DNA of 64,000 nucleotides, taken from contig CAWJJY010000007.1 in NCBI GenBank assembly GCA_963843385.1, forward strand, positions 1,860,001-1,924,000. The letters are read 5' to 3'. The position numbers were made by a program, and so were the translations under genes. The stretch comes from CAVOHU01 sp963843385. Lineage in GTDB: Bacteria > Acidobacteriota > Vicinamibacteria > Vicinamibacterales > JAKQTR01. The notes under the pieces were generated by a model. The model had not been told where the DNA came from. It made no database searches and saw only the letters and a list, made by a program, of their open reading frames with translations. Position 1 is the first letter of the stretch, and each line of letters begins with the position of its first letter. Below, one piece after another: positions 1 to 7,888 of this stretch.

Positions 1-1
1 G

Positions 2-397
2 GTCGACATCCTGATCCCCGCCGCCATCGAGAACCAGGTGACGGGCGAGACCGCGCAGAAGATCAGCAAGAAGGTGAAGCTGATGGCCGAGGGCGCCAAC
101 GGCCCGACGACGCCGGAAGCCGACAAGCTGCTCGTGGAGCGCGGAATCTTCGTCGTGCCGGATTTCCTGTGCAACGCAGGCGGCGTGAGCTGCAGCTACT
201 TCGAGCAGGTCCAGGGCAACATGAACTACTACTGGCCGAAGGACGAGGTGCTGAGCAAGCTCGACACGGTGATGACCAACGCGTTCCACGGCGTGGCCGA
301 ACTCGCCAAGAACAAGAAGCTCTACACGCGCGACGCGGCGTATGTCATCGCGATCAACCGGGTCGCGAGCGCCTGCCATCAGCGGGGCTGGGTGTAA
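2..397 (+). CDS. Glu/Leu/Phe/Val dehydrogenase, C-terminal part (5' end outside window)
   Basis: This is the C-terminal 131 residues of an NAD(P)-dependent amino-acid dehydrogenase, most likely glutamate dehydrogenase, which interconverts glutamate and 2-oxoglutarate plus ammonia in the cytoplasm. Family signatures seen are IPAAIENQVT (the dinucleotide-domain segment), EGANGPTTPEAD and PDFLCNAGGV, followed by the helical C-terminal tail. The frame is open from base 2 and closes with TAA at 395-397. The glutamate, leucine and phenylalanine members share these motifs, so substrate specificity cannot be fixed from this fragment. A heptamer repeat array begins directly after the stop codon. Confidence 0.9.
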   Translation, partial: VDILIPAAIENQVTGETAQKISKKVKLMAEGANGPTTPEADKLLVERGIFVVPDFLCNAGGVSCSYFEQVQGNMNYYWPKDEVLSKLDTVMTNAFHGVAELAKNKKLYTRDAAYVIAINRVASACHQRGWV

Positions 398-550
398 GGC
401 TAGGGGCTAGGGGCTAGGGGCTAGGGGGGGACTCGGGACCCGGGGCTCGGGGCTCGGGGCTGGTGTAAGGCTAGGGGCTAGGGGCTAGAGGCTAGGGACT
501 CGGGACCCGGGGCTCGGGACTCGGGGCTCGGGACTCGGGACTCGGGGCTA
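398..550 (+). repeat. Degenerate 7-bp tandem repeat array (GGGGCTA / GGGGCTC / GGGACTC units)
   Basis: The array starts at the dehydrogenase stop codon and consists of about twenty 7-bp units, mostly GGGGCTA, GGGGCTC and GGGACTC. The G-rich strand is the sense strand of the upstream gene. This fills the first part of the 416-bp gap between coding regions; the second part holds the hairpins described next. Similar arrays lie at 6956, 12396, 53661, 55507 and 63598. Confidence 0.85.
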
Positions 551-603
551 GTCGGCAGGGACAGGCGCTCGGCGGTCCGCGACGCTTGGCGTGTCGGGTG
601 GAG

Positions 604-732
604 GCCGGGGCTCCTGCCCCGGCAGATTCAAGCGGCTCCGAAGAGCCGCCCTCCATCCCCCGGGGTGCATCGGCTGGCCGCAAGCGACGCAGTGAGGCCA
701 AGGGGGTCGGGTTGTTGCCCGATCCCCTTTTT
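604..732 (+). ncRNA. Candidate structured RNA: serial hairpins ending in a terminator
   Basis: Two perfect hairpins lie close together. One has an 8-bp stem GCCGGGGC/GCCCCGGC around TCCT (604-623). The other has a 7-bp stem GCGGCTC/GAGCCGC around a CGAA tetraloop (632-649). A less ordered stretch follows and then a strong terminator hairpin (700-727) with a T-run. Serial stems closed by a terminator are typical of a small RNA or a structured 3' UTR. I recognise no known family (not SRP RNA, 6S RNA, tmRNA or RNase P RNA). It could simply be the trailer of the dehydrogenase mRNA. Confidence 0.3.
700..732 (+). terminator. Intrinsic terminator
   Basis: The arm AAGGGGGTCGGG (700-711) pairs with CCCGATCCCCTT (718-729) across the loop TTGTTG, with one G-T wobble. 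The uninterrupted T-run is 728-732. On the plus strand this is a textbook rho-independent terminator, placed after the dehydrogenase and 81 bp before the start of the next gene. Confidence 0.7.
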
Positions 733-813
733 CTTGTACGCCGCGGCACGCGCGCGCTCCACTCGCGCCCGCCGGCCGCCCGTCGACAGCCGCCAGCCGC
801 TATACTGTTGCCG

Positions 814-3591
814 ATGAGCGACGCTGCGGTTACTCCGTCCGATGGCTCGGTCGAGTCCATCTTCGATCGCCTCCGCGAGCGCGCGAAGGAGCTGCACTGC
901 CTCTACCGCGTGCACGACCTGGCCAGCGACGTGGAGCGGTCGCCCGACGATGTCTGCCGTGACCTGCTGGACGTGGTGCCCGAGGGCTGGCTCCATCCCG
1001 ACGCCTGCTGGGTCAAGATCACGATCGAGAACAGCGTCTACGAGCCCGCGCAGGCGGTCGAAACCCCCTGGGTGATGCGCGCGCCGGTGTCCGTCATGGG
1101 GAAGCTGGCTGGCGCCGTCGAAATCTTCTACGAGCAGCAGTTCCCGAAGGCCGACGAGGGCCCGTTCCTCAAGGAGGAGCGCAAGCTGCTCGACACGATC
1201 GCCGAGCGTCTGGGCCAGTACCTGGCGCATCGGCGGCTGCGCGGCATGCTGCGCAACTGGCACGTCGCCATGGAGCAGCTCCCGGCCGACGACCGTCGCG
1301 ACTGGCGCGTGATCATCGAGTTCCTCCGCCGGACCGATCCCCACCTGCTGACGCGCGTGTCGCGCCGGATGATCAACCACCTGACCTGGAACGGCGTCGA
1401 GGAGGCCCAGAATCTCCTGCAACGGATGGGCACGGGCGAGGGCGAACGCGACGGGTCCGAGGAAAACACCCCGATCGAGCGCACCAGCCTCGACGAGATG
1501 ATGCGCATCACCAACGCGGCGTTCAGGATTGCCGCCAGCAATCTGGACGAGCAGGACATCGTCCGCAGCATCGAGCAGTGGGTGAAGGACGACAAGTGCA
1601 GCTTCCTCATCGAAGCGGTCGAGACCCAGCGCACCACGCTCACCGACATCGCCGAGGCCCTCGAACGGTTCGAGCAGATGGGCATCGCCGACAAGGATCT
1701 GTCGCGGTCGGTGCACCTCGGCCTGCGCGTCTCGCTCGTGCGGCGCTTCCTGACCGACGACCTCGACTACATCAACACCGCCAAGAACTACGTCGAGGTG
1801 CACGACTTCAGCGAGCTCGTTCAGCGGGTCATCTCCCCCTCCGCCAGCCGCGGCAAGCTCGGCGGGAAAAGCTCCGGCCTGCTGCTCGCCTACCACATCA
1901 TCCGCCGGTCCGGCGAGTACGCCGACGCGATCGGCACGGTGAAGATGCCCAAGACGTGGTTCATCACGTCGGACGGCATGGGCGCGTTCCTGGATCACAA
2001 CCATCTCCAGGACATCCACAACCTGAAGTACGCCGAGATCGAGCAGGTTCGACGCGAGTACCCGCACATCGTCCAGGCCTTCAAGAGCTCCCGCTTCCCC
2101 CAGGAAGTCGTCAAGGGGCTCTCGCTGGCGCTCGACGATCTGGGGGAGCAGCCGCTCATCGTGCGCAGCTCGAGCCTGCTCGAGGATCGCGTGGGATCGG
2201 CCTTCTCGGGGAAGTACAAGAGCCTGTTCCTCGCCAATCGGGGCACGAAGTCCGAGCGCCTGGCCTCCCTGGCGGACGCGGTCGCGGAGGTCTACGCGTC
2301 CATCTTCAGCCCGGATCCCATCGAGTACCGCGCCGCGCGCGGCCTGCTCGACCTGCACGAGGAAATGGGCGTGATGATCCAGGAGGTGGTCGGGACCCGC
2401 GTGGGCCACTATCATCTCCCCGCGTTTGCGGGCGTGGCGTTCTGCAACAACGAGTTCCGCTGGTCACCGCGCATCAGGCGCGAGGACGGCCTGCTGCGCC
2501 TGGTTCCGGGCCTCGGCACGCGCGCGGTGGATCGGCTCGACGACGACTTCCCGGTGCTGCTGGCGCCGGGCCAGCCGGGGTTGCGCGTCAACGTGACCGC
2601 AGACGAAATGGCGCGGTACTCGCCCCGGAAAGCCGACGTCATCAACCTCGAGGCGAACCGGTTCGGCACCGTCAAGATCACCGACCTGCTGCAGCGGTAC
2701 GGCCGGCACTACCCGATGTTCAAGGAAGTGTTCTCCCTGTGCGATCGCGATGGCGTTCGCCCGATCTCGCCGATCGCCTGGGATGGATCGACCGATGACC
2801 TCGCGGTCACCTTCGAAGGGCTGGTCCAGTCGACGCCGTTCATGACGCAGATGAGCACCCTGCTGCGGCTGCTGCGCGAGAAGATCGGCGCGCCGGTCGA
2901 CATCGAGTTCGCCCACGACGGCAAGGATCTGCACCTGCTGCAGTGCCGCCCGCAGAGTTCGGGAGACGACTCGGCGCCAGCCAACATCCCGCACGATGTT
3001 CCGCCGGAGCGGATCGTGTTCACCGCCAGGCGCTACGTGTCGAACGGCCGGGTGCCGGACATCACGCACATCGTGTATGTCGATTCCGATCGCTACGCGG
3101 AGCTCTCGAGCCTGGACGCGCTCAAGTCGGTTGGCCGCGTCGTGGGCCGGTTGAACAAGATCCTCCCCAAGCGGAGGTTCATCCTGATGGGGCCGGGGCG
3201 CTGGGGCAGCCGCGGCGACATCAAGCTCGGCGTCGATGTCACCTACTCGGACATCAGCAACACGGCGGTCCTCGTGGAGATCGCCGCGCGGCGCGGCAAC
3301 CAGTCGCCCGAACTGTCCTTCGGCACGCACTTCTTCCAGGACCTGGTCGAATCCGGCATCCGGTACCTGCCGCTCTACCCGGATGATCCGGGCATCACCT
3401 TCAACGTCGACCTGCTGAAGGGTTCGGAGAACCGGCTGGCAGCCCTCGTCCCGGAGTTCGGTTCCCTGGCCCACGTCGTGTCGGTGATCGACCTTCCCGC
3501 GGTCACGGGAGGTCTGGTGCTCAAGGTGCTGATGAACGCGGACCAGGACCTGGCGATGGGGTTCCTGGCGGCGCCGGGCACCGGGCGCTAG
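814..3591 (+). CDS. GAF / PPDK-type PEP-pyruvate-binding domain protein
   Basis: A 925-residue cytoplasmic protein. Residues about 30-170 resemble a GAF-like domain. A middle region is followed by a PPDK N-terminal, ATP-grasp-like nucleotide-binding domain with GGKSSGLLLAYH near residue 350 and IVRSSSLLED near residue 449. A C-terminal region contains GPGRWGSRGD. PPDK_N domains bind ATP in phosphoenolpyruvate synthase and pyruvate phosphate dikinase, but the phosphohistidine swivel domain and the PEP-binding TIM barrel of those enzymes are absent. It is therefore unlikely to be a complete PEP synthase; a regulatory or phosphotransfer role is inference. The ATG at 814 was chosen because the upstream in-frame extension to 586 runs through hairpins and low-complexity sequence. 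Its TAG stop overlaps the stop of the convergent gene within the palindrome CTAG at 3588-3591. Confidence 0.8.
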   Translation: MSDAAVTPSDGSVESIFDRLRERAKELHCLYRVHDLASDVERSPDDVCRDLLDVVPEGWLHPDACWVKITIENSVYEPAQAVETPWVMRAPVSVMGKLAGAVEIFYEQQFPKADEGPFLKEERKLLDTIAERLGQYLAHRRLRGMLRNWHVAMEQLPADDRRDWRVIIEFLRRTDPHLLTRVSRRMINHLTWNGVEEAQNLLQRMGTGEGERDGSEENTPIERTSLDEMMRITNAAFRIAASNLDEQDIVRSIEQWVKDDKCSFLIEAVETQRTTLTDIAEALERFEQMGIADKDLSRSVHLGLRVSLVRRFLTDDLDYINTAKNYVEVHDFSELVQRVISPSASRGKLGGKSSGLLLAYHIIRRSGEYADAIGTVKMPKTWFITSDGMGAFLDHNHLQDIHNLKYAEIEQVRREYPHIVQAFKSSRFPQEVVKGLSLALDDLGEQPLIVRSSSLLEDRVGSAFSGKYKSLFLANRGTKSERLASLADAVAEVYASIFSPDPIEYRAARGLLDLHEEMGVMIQEVVGTRVGHYHLPAFAGVAFCNNEFRWSPRIRREDGLLRLVPGLGTRAVDRLDDDFPVLLAPGQPGLRVNVTADEMARYSPRKADVINLEANRFGTVKITDLLQRYGRHYPMFKEVFSLCDRDGVRPISPIAWDGSTDDLAVTFEGLVQSTPFMTQMSTLLRLLREKIGAPVDIEFAHDGKDLHLLQCRPQSSGDDSAPANIPHDVPPERIVFTARRYVSNGRVPDITHIVYVDSDRYAELSSLDALKSVGRVVGRLNKILPKRRFILMGPGRWGSRGDIKLGVDVTYSDISNTAVLVEIAARRGNQSPELSFGTHFFQDLVESGIRYLPLYPDDPGITFNVDLLKGSENRLAALVPEFGSLAHVVSVIDLPAVTGGLVLKVLMNADQDLAMGFLAAPGTGR

Positions 3592-5711
3592 CTGATAATC
3601 CGCATCGGGATGAGCTCGGTGGCCTCGCCCGACTCCGCAGCGGCGCCCTTCGCCCGCACCTCGACGAGATACTCTCCCGAGGCCAGTCCGGCCAGCGGCA
3701 GATCAATTTGAAAGTACCCGTCGGCGGTCGATGGGGTCTGAACCGGCAGGTCGGCCATCGGCTGGCCGCCCCGGTTCAGGAGCCTGGCGGAGGTGGTCGG
3801 CCCGACGGCGCCCGGCCCATACGCGCGGAATCGAATCAGGAGGCGATCGGTCCTCCGGAACTCCCGCAGCGCCACCGGCACCGGATCCGCCTCGCGGGTG
3901 GCGGCCTGGTATTCGCGCGCGGTTCGTGCGCGAATGACGGCTGGCGTGCTCAGCGACACCTTCGGTTCGGTGAGGTCCGGCACGACGATCTGCTGCTGGC
4001 TCGTGTCGATCACCTGTCCCGCGGCATTCTCGACCGCCATCCGGACTTCCATCTTGCCAGGGGCGGCGTCAAAGGTGATGCGCGAGGGCGCCCGCGTGCT
4101 CTGGCCGCCCTGCGCTGACGGCGCGGCGGCCTTCGCGGCGGCGTCGTCCGCACCCGCTTCCGGCACCTTGCCGCGGAAATAGGCGTAGCCGTCGGAGTCG
4201 GACGCCATCAGGGCGACCCGCTCGGCTTCCTGCCGGCTCATGCCATGCACCGGAGGCAGCGGCTCCCAGACGAAGGTCACGGCCGTCTTGCCGTTCTCTC
4301 CCCTGGTGGTGCCGATCCACGTCGCGACGTAGGCATCGCGGCGTTTGGCCTCGACCGTTCCGAGCGCGCGCTCGACAGCCGCCGGCGGACGGGGCTTGGG
4401 CGGCGCGGCGGCGGAGGCCGCTTCTTCGGCGGTGAGAGCCCAATAGCCCTTGCGCGCCCTGACCTGGAGGCCGTCGCGTTTCAGGCGGACGTCGATGCGG
4501 TGGAACTTGCCGTCCGAGGTCGCTCGCGACGAGTTGTACCCGACGAGATAATAGGCGCTCGTGTCCCGCACCACCTGCTTGAGCCCGGTCGAAAGGTCGT
4601 TGCGATTCACGATGGCGCGGCCGTCGGTCTCCTCCGACAGGGTTCGGAGGGTGTCCTGCGTCGATCGGAGAATCTCGCTGTCGAGCTGGAACCCGACGCT
4701 TTCGTTGATTTCGAACTCGTTGACCGGCAGGCCGCGAGGGTCCAGCGAATAGATGGCCGTGTTGTTGCGGTTGGCCGTGTCGTAGACCTCCCGCATCTCC
4801 GTTTGCAGATCGGCCATCGAGAAGAACCGCGCCGTATCTTCGGCGCGGCTCTGGCCGGCGGTCGGGTTGCCGCGAGCCGGATTGCCAAGGCCGGGAAACG
4901 CCGCGCTGGGATCGCGCAACTGGGGCGGCAACAGGCTGGTGAATCCCTCGCTGACCAGGATGACGGCCTTGCGGCCTTCCCGCATGGCGCCGAGCTTGAC
5001 GAACAGCCCCTTCAGCGCCGTCCAGGTCACCTGGTTGCGGACCTGCTCGACGATCTCCGCCGGGTACATCGCGTACTGCTGCTCGAAGTCGTTCCTCGGA
5101 CGGTAGTCGTACTTGCGTCCTTCGAATCGCCGAAAATCGCCGGCCACGCTCTCCAGGTCGCGCGTGAAGGTCAGGCCGGTCACCGGCGTCAGCGGGTACA
5201 TCACCGCCACCATGTCCAGCGGGCCGATCTGCGTCTTGATGAACTGTGAGAGGGGATCGCGCACGCGCATCGAGGACCCGAGCCGCACGTGATAGTCGTC
5301 CAGGAAGAACACGAACAGCCGCACATCGTCACGGGCCGCTTCCGCCTCCTGGGCGTACTCGCTGGTGATGGGCCGGGGCGGCTCCTGATTCGGACCAGCC
5401 TTCCCGTCCGTGTTGACGAGCTTGAAGAGCTCGATGTTCTGAGGCTTGCCGTCCTCGAGAACATCGAAGTCGCCCTGTTTCAGGTCGGTGACGACGTTCC
5501 CCTGCCTGTCGGTCACGATCACGTCGACGCGAACGAAGTTGACGCCTGCGCGAAAGACCGGCTGCTGCGGGTTCGGCGGAGGCTGGGTCTGGCCCTGCTT
5601 GTCGGTTGGCGGCCGCTGGGCGGGCGGAGGCGGCGATGCCTGCTGGCCGGTCAGTGCGACGGCCAGGCCGGCACTGAGGAGCAAGGACACGACCGTCGCG
5701 GTCCGATTCAC
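3588..5711 (-). CDS. VWFA domain protein of the acidobacterial VWFA-related type, secreted
   Basis: A 707-residue protein with an N-terminal signal peptide (NRTATVVSLLLSAGLAVAL), a Pro/Gln-rich linker, then a von Willebrand factor A-like domain over about residues 65-360. That domain begins with FRAGVNFVRVDVIVTDRQG and contains FVFFLDDYHVR in the MIDAS position. The C-terminal half has beta-rich segments typical of the family TIGR03436, which is largely restricted to Acidobacteriota. Function in the family is unknown; adhesion or protein-protein contact outside the cytoplasmic membrane is inferred. The GTG start at 5711 is preceded by GGAG at suitable spacing; the longer upstream frame would run into the divergent acyl-CoA dehydrogenase gene. 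Confidence 0.85.
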   Translation of the reverse strand: MNRTATVVSLLLSAGLAVALTGQQASPPPPAQRPPTDKQGQTQPPPNPQQPVFRAGVNFVRVDVIVTDRQGNVVTDLKQGDFDVLEDGKPQNIELFKLVNTDGKAGPNQEPPRPITSEYAQEAEAARDDVRLFVFFLDDYHVRLGSSMRVRDPLSQFIKTQIGPLDMVAVMYPLTPVTGLTFTRDLESVAGDFRRFEGRKYDYRPRNDFEQQYAMYPAEIVEQVRNQVTWTALKGLFVKLGAMREGRKAVILVSEGFTSLLPPQLRDPSAAFPGLGNPARGNPTAGQSRAEDTARFFSMADLQTEMREVYDTANRNNTAIYSLDPRGLPVNEFEINESVGFQLDSEILRSTQDTLRTLSEETDGRAIVNRNDLSTGLKQVVRDTSAYYLVGYNSSRATSDGKFHRIDVRLKRDGLQVRARKGYWALTAEEAASAAAPPKPRPPAAVERALGTVEAKRRDAYVATWIGTTRGENGKTAVTFVWEPLPPVHGMSRQEAERVALMASDSDGYAYFRGKVPEAGADDAAAKAAAPSAQGGQSTRAPSRITFDAAPGKMEVRMAVENAAGQVIDTSQQQIVVPDLTEPKVSLSTPAVIRARTAREYQAATREADPVPVALREFRRTDRLLIRFRAYGPGAVGPTTSARLLNRGGQPMADLPVQTPSTADGYFQIDLPLAGLASGEYLVEVRAKGAAAESGEATELIPMRIIS

Positions 5712-5796
5712 AACATTCTCCGTTCCACCCGGCTTCGGCACGGCATGCGGCGCCTGCTCGCATGATACCATTAAGATAATTTCTAAGGAGAGGACC

Positions 5797-6957
5797 GTGG
5801 TCAAAGAAGAGTTCCTTCCTGCGCTGACGCAATTATCCGAAGACGAGATCCTCCTGCGCGACAGCGTTCGCGAATTCGCCAACGCGCAAGTGCTGCCGCT
5901 CGTACGCGACATGGAGGAGCACGCCAAGATTCCCAGGACGCTGGTGGACCAGCTGTTCGACCTGGGTGTCATGGGCATCGAGATCCCCGAGGCTTACAAC
6001 GGCGGCGGCGGGCGCTTCTTCCACGCGGTGCTGGCGGTGGAAGCGCTCTCGCGGGTTGATCCGTCGGTGGCAGTCCTGGTGGACGTGCAGAACACGCTCG
6101 TCAACAACGCGGTCATCCGGTGGGGCTCGCCCGACGTCAAGTCGCGCTACCTTCCCCGCCTGGCCGCCAAGACGGTCGGCGCCTACGCGCTGTCGGAGGC
6201 CGGATCGGGCAGCGACGCCTTCGCGCTGGCGACCAGGGCGGTGGCCGACGGCGATCATTTCGTCCTCACCGGCCGCAAGCTCTGGATTACCAACGGCAAC
6301 GAGGCCGACATCTTCATCGTCTTCGCGACGGTCAATCCCGAAGCCGGGTATCGAGGCATCACGGCGTTTGTCGTCGAACGTGACGTCCCGGGCTTCAGCG
6401 TCGGCAAGAAGGAAGACAAGCTGGGAATCCGCGCCAGCAGCACCTGCGAGCTGATCCTCGAGGAGTGCCGCGTGCCGAAGGCCAATGTGCTCGGCGAGGT
6501 CGGCAAGGGGTACAAGGTCGCGATCGAAACGCTGAACGAGGGCCGAATCGGCATCGGCGCGCAGATGATCGGGCTCTCGGCCGGCGCGCTGGACTACGCG
6601 CTCCGCTATGTCAAGGAGCGCAGGCAGTTCGGCAAGGCCGTCGGCGAGTTCCAGCTCGTCCAAGCGCAACTGGCGAGGGCCGCGACCGACATCGAGGCGT
6701 CGAGATTGCTGGTCTACAACGCCGCGCGTCTCCGCGATGCGGGGAAACCGTTTCTGACCGAGGCCGCCATGTGCAAGATTTTCGCGTCGGAGGCGGCCGA
6801 ACGCGTCACCTCACTCGCGATCAACCTCTACGGCGGGTACGGTTTCGTGAAGGACTATCCCGTCGAAAAGCTGTGGCGTGACGCGAAGATCGGCCAGATT
6901 TACGAGGGAACGTCCAACATGCAGCTGGTGACCATCGCCAAGCAGATCATGGGCTAG
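5797..6957 (+). CDS. Acyl-CoA dehydrogenase
   Basis: A 386-residue FAD flavoenzyme that introduces the alpha-beta double bond in acyl-CoA thioesters and passes electrons to ETF. The N-terminal helical domain starts near LLRDSVREFAN. The beta domain carries the signatures ALSEAGSGSDAFAL and KLWITNGNEADIF. The C-terminal helical domain ends with IYEGTSNMQL, where the Glu is the usual catalytic base. Length and motifs match the short/medium-chain type. The GTG start at 5797 follows AAGGAGAGG (5785-5793). It is divergent from the VWFA gene. The chain length of the substrate cannot be inferred. Confidence 0.93.
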   Translation: MVKEEFLPALTQLSEDEILLRDSVREFANAQVLPLVRDMEEHAKIPRTLVDQLFDLGVMGIEIPEAYNGGGGRFFHAVLAVEALSRVDPSVAVLVDVQNTLVNNAVIRWGSPDVKSRYLPRLAAKTVGAYALSEAGSGSDAFALATRAVADGDHFVLTGRKLWITNGNEADIFIVFATVNPEAGYRGITAFVVERDVPGFSVGKKEDKLGIRASSTCELILEECRVPKANVLGEVGKGYKVAIETLNEGRIGIGAQMIGLSAGALDYALRYVKERRQFGKAVGEFQLVQAQLARAATDIEASRLLVYNAARLRDAGKPFLTEAAMCKIFASEAAERVTSLAINLYGGYGFVKDYPVEKLWRDAKIGQIYEGTSNMQLVTIAKQIMG

Positions 6958-6997
6958 GCTCGGGACTAGGGGCTCGGGGCTAGGGGCTAGGGGCTCT
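6956..6997 (+). repeat. Degenerate 7-bp tandem repeat array
   Basis: About six units of GGGGCTA, GGGGCTC and GGGACTA begin at the stop codon of the acyl-CoA dehydrogenase. They are in the same orientation relative to the gene as the array at 398. Confidence 0.8.
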
Positions 6998-7155
6998 CAC
7001 GCGCCGCCCCGCCCGTGGCCGGTATGCGGCAGCCTCGAGCCTGCAGGCGGGACCGAGCCCCCGCGGCTCTCGCGCACGCGGTGCGTCGCCGCGGACGATC
7101 GATAGCCCCCGCATCACCACCGAACCGCTACCGGGGGCGTCTCGCTGCCGACAGG

Positions 7156-7182
7156 CGGGCAGGCTAACCGGGCAGGCTGCCC
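7156..7182 (+). promoter_or_regulatory. Direct repeat plus palindrome upstream of the response regulator
   Basis: CGGGCAGGCT occurs at 7156-7165 and again at 7169-7178, a 13-bp period. The second copy is part of the palindrome GGGCAG-G-CTGCCC (7170-7182). It lies about 50 bp before the response-regulator start and could be an operator, possibly autoregulatory. This is a sequence pattern only. Confidence 0.25.
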
Positions 7183-7232
7183 GAATATCCCCGACTTCCC
7201 CTCCGTGGTATCTTGTCTGGAGGGAACCCCCC

Positions 7233-7880
7233 ATGAGCGTACGGGTCGTGCTGGTGGACGATCACCCGATGATGCGCGCCGGGCTGCGTCTGGCCCTCAA
7301 TGCCGAGGCGACAGTCGAGGTGGTTGGCGAGGCTTCGTCGGGGAAGGCGGCGGCCGATGTCGTGCGGGAGTCCAAGCCCGACATGGCCATCGTGGACGTC
7401 AGCTTGCCGGACGAGGAGGGCTCGGAAACCGCCAAGCGCCTGATGTCCGAATTCAGCGGCTTGAAGGTGCTGATGCTGTCGGCGTTTCCCGACGCTGAGT
7501 TCGTCAACCATTCGATCGCCGCGGGCGCGAGCGGATATGTCCTGAAGTCCAGCGGCGCCGACGAGCTCATTCGCGCAGTCCACACCGTGATGGGGGGCCA
7601 CTCGTACCTGAGCCCCGAAATCGCGAGCGCGGTCATCGCGGCTTACAAGGGCCTGCTGGCCGTGCCGCCGGCCGCCTCCACTCCCCCACTCTCCCAGCGC
7701 GAACGGGAAGTGCTCGTCCTCATCGCCGACGGACTGAAGGCGCGCGAGATCGCCGCTCGACTGCAGATCGGGGCCAAGACCGTCGACACCTACCGCGCCA
7801 GGCTGATGGCGAAACTGCACTGCACCAGCACCGCCGAACTGGTGCGATACGCGATCCGCGAGGGCATCGCCAAGGTGTGA
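7233..7880 (+). CDS. NarL/LuxR-family response regulator
   Basis: A 215-residue DNA-binding response regulator. The receiver domain (residues 1-120) has the acidic pair at D9-D10, the phospho-acceptor Asp55 in IVDVSLPD, and the Lys near VLKSSGA. The output is a LuxR-type helix-turn-helix at residues about 150-210 (LSQREREVLVLIADGLK, then AKTVDTYRARLMAKL). No sensor kinase is adjacent, so it is an orphan here and its signal is unknown. The ATG at 7233 follows GGAGGGAA with short spacing. Confidence 0.92.
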   Translation: MSVRVVLVDDHPMMRAGLRLALNAEATVEVVGEASSGKAAADVVRESKPDMAIVDVSLPDEEGSETAKRLMSEFSGLKVLMLSAFPDAEFVNHSIAAGASGYVLKSSGADELIRAVHTVMGGHSYLSPEIASAVIAAYKGLLAVPPAASTPPLSQREREVLVLIADGLKAREIAARLQIGAKTVDTYRARLMAKLHCTSTAELVRYAIREGIAKV

Positions 7881-7888
7881 TGGGTTCG

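Noticed and set aside
398..550. CRISPR array
   Set aside because: Units are 7 bp, contiguous and without spacers; no cas genes are present.
586..813. Upstream extension of the GAF/PPDK protein by 76 residues
   Set aside because: The extension would translate through three hairpins including a terminator, and its sequence is low-complexity Pro/Arg/Ala; ATG 814 starts conserved sequence.
628..2415. 595-residue open frame on the minus strand opposite the GAF/PPDK gene
   Set aside because: A high-GC antisense shadow: no family motifs, and the plus-strand frame has clear domain signatures.
3588..3591. CTAG shared by the two convergent stop codons as a functional site
   Set aside because: Two TAG stops facing each other naturally form this palindrome; there is no sign of further function.
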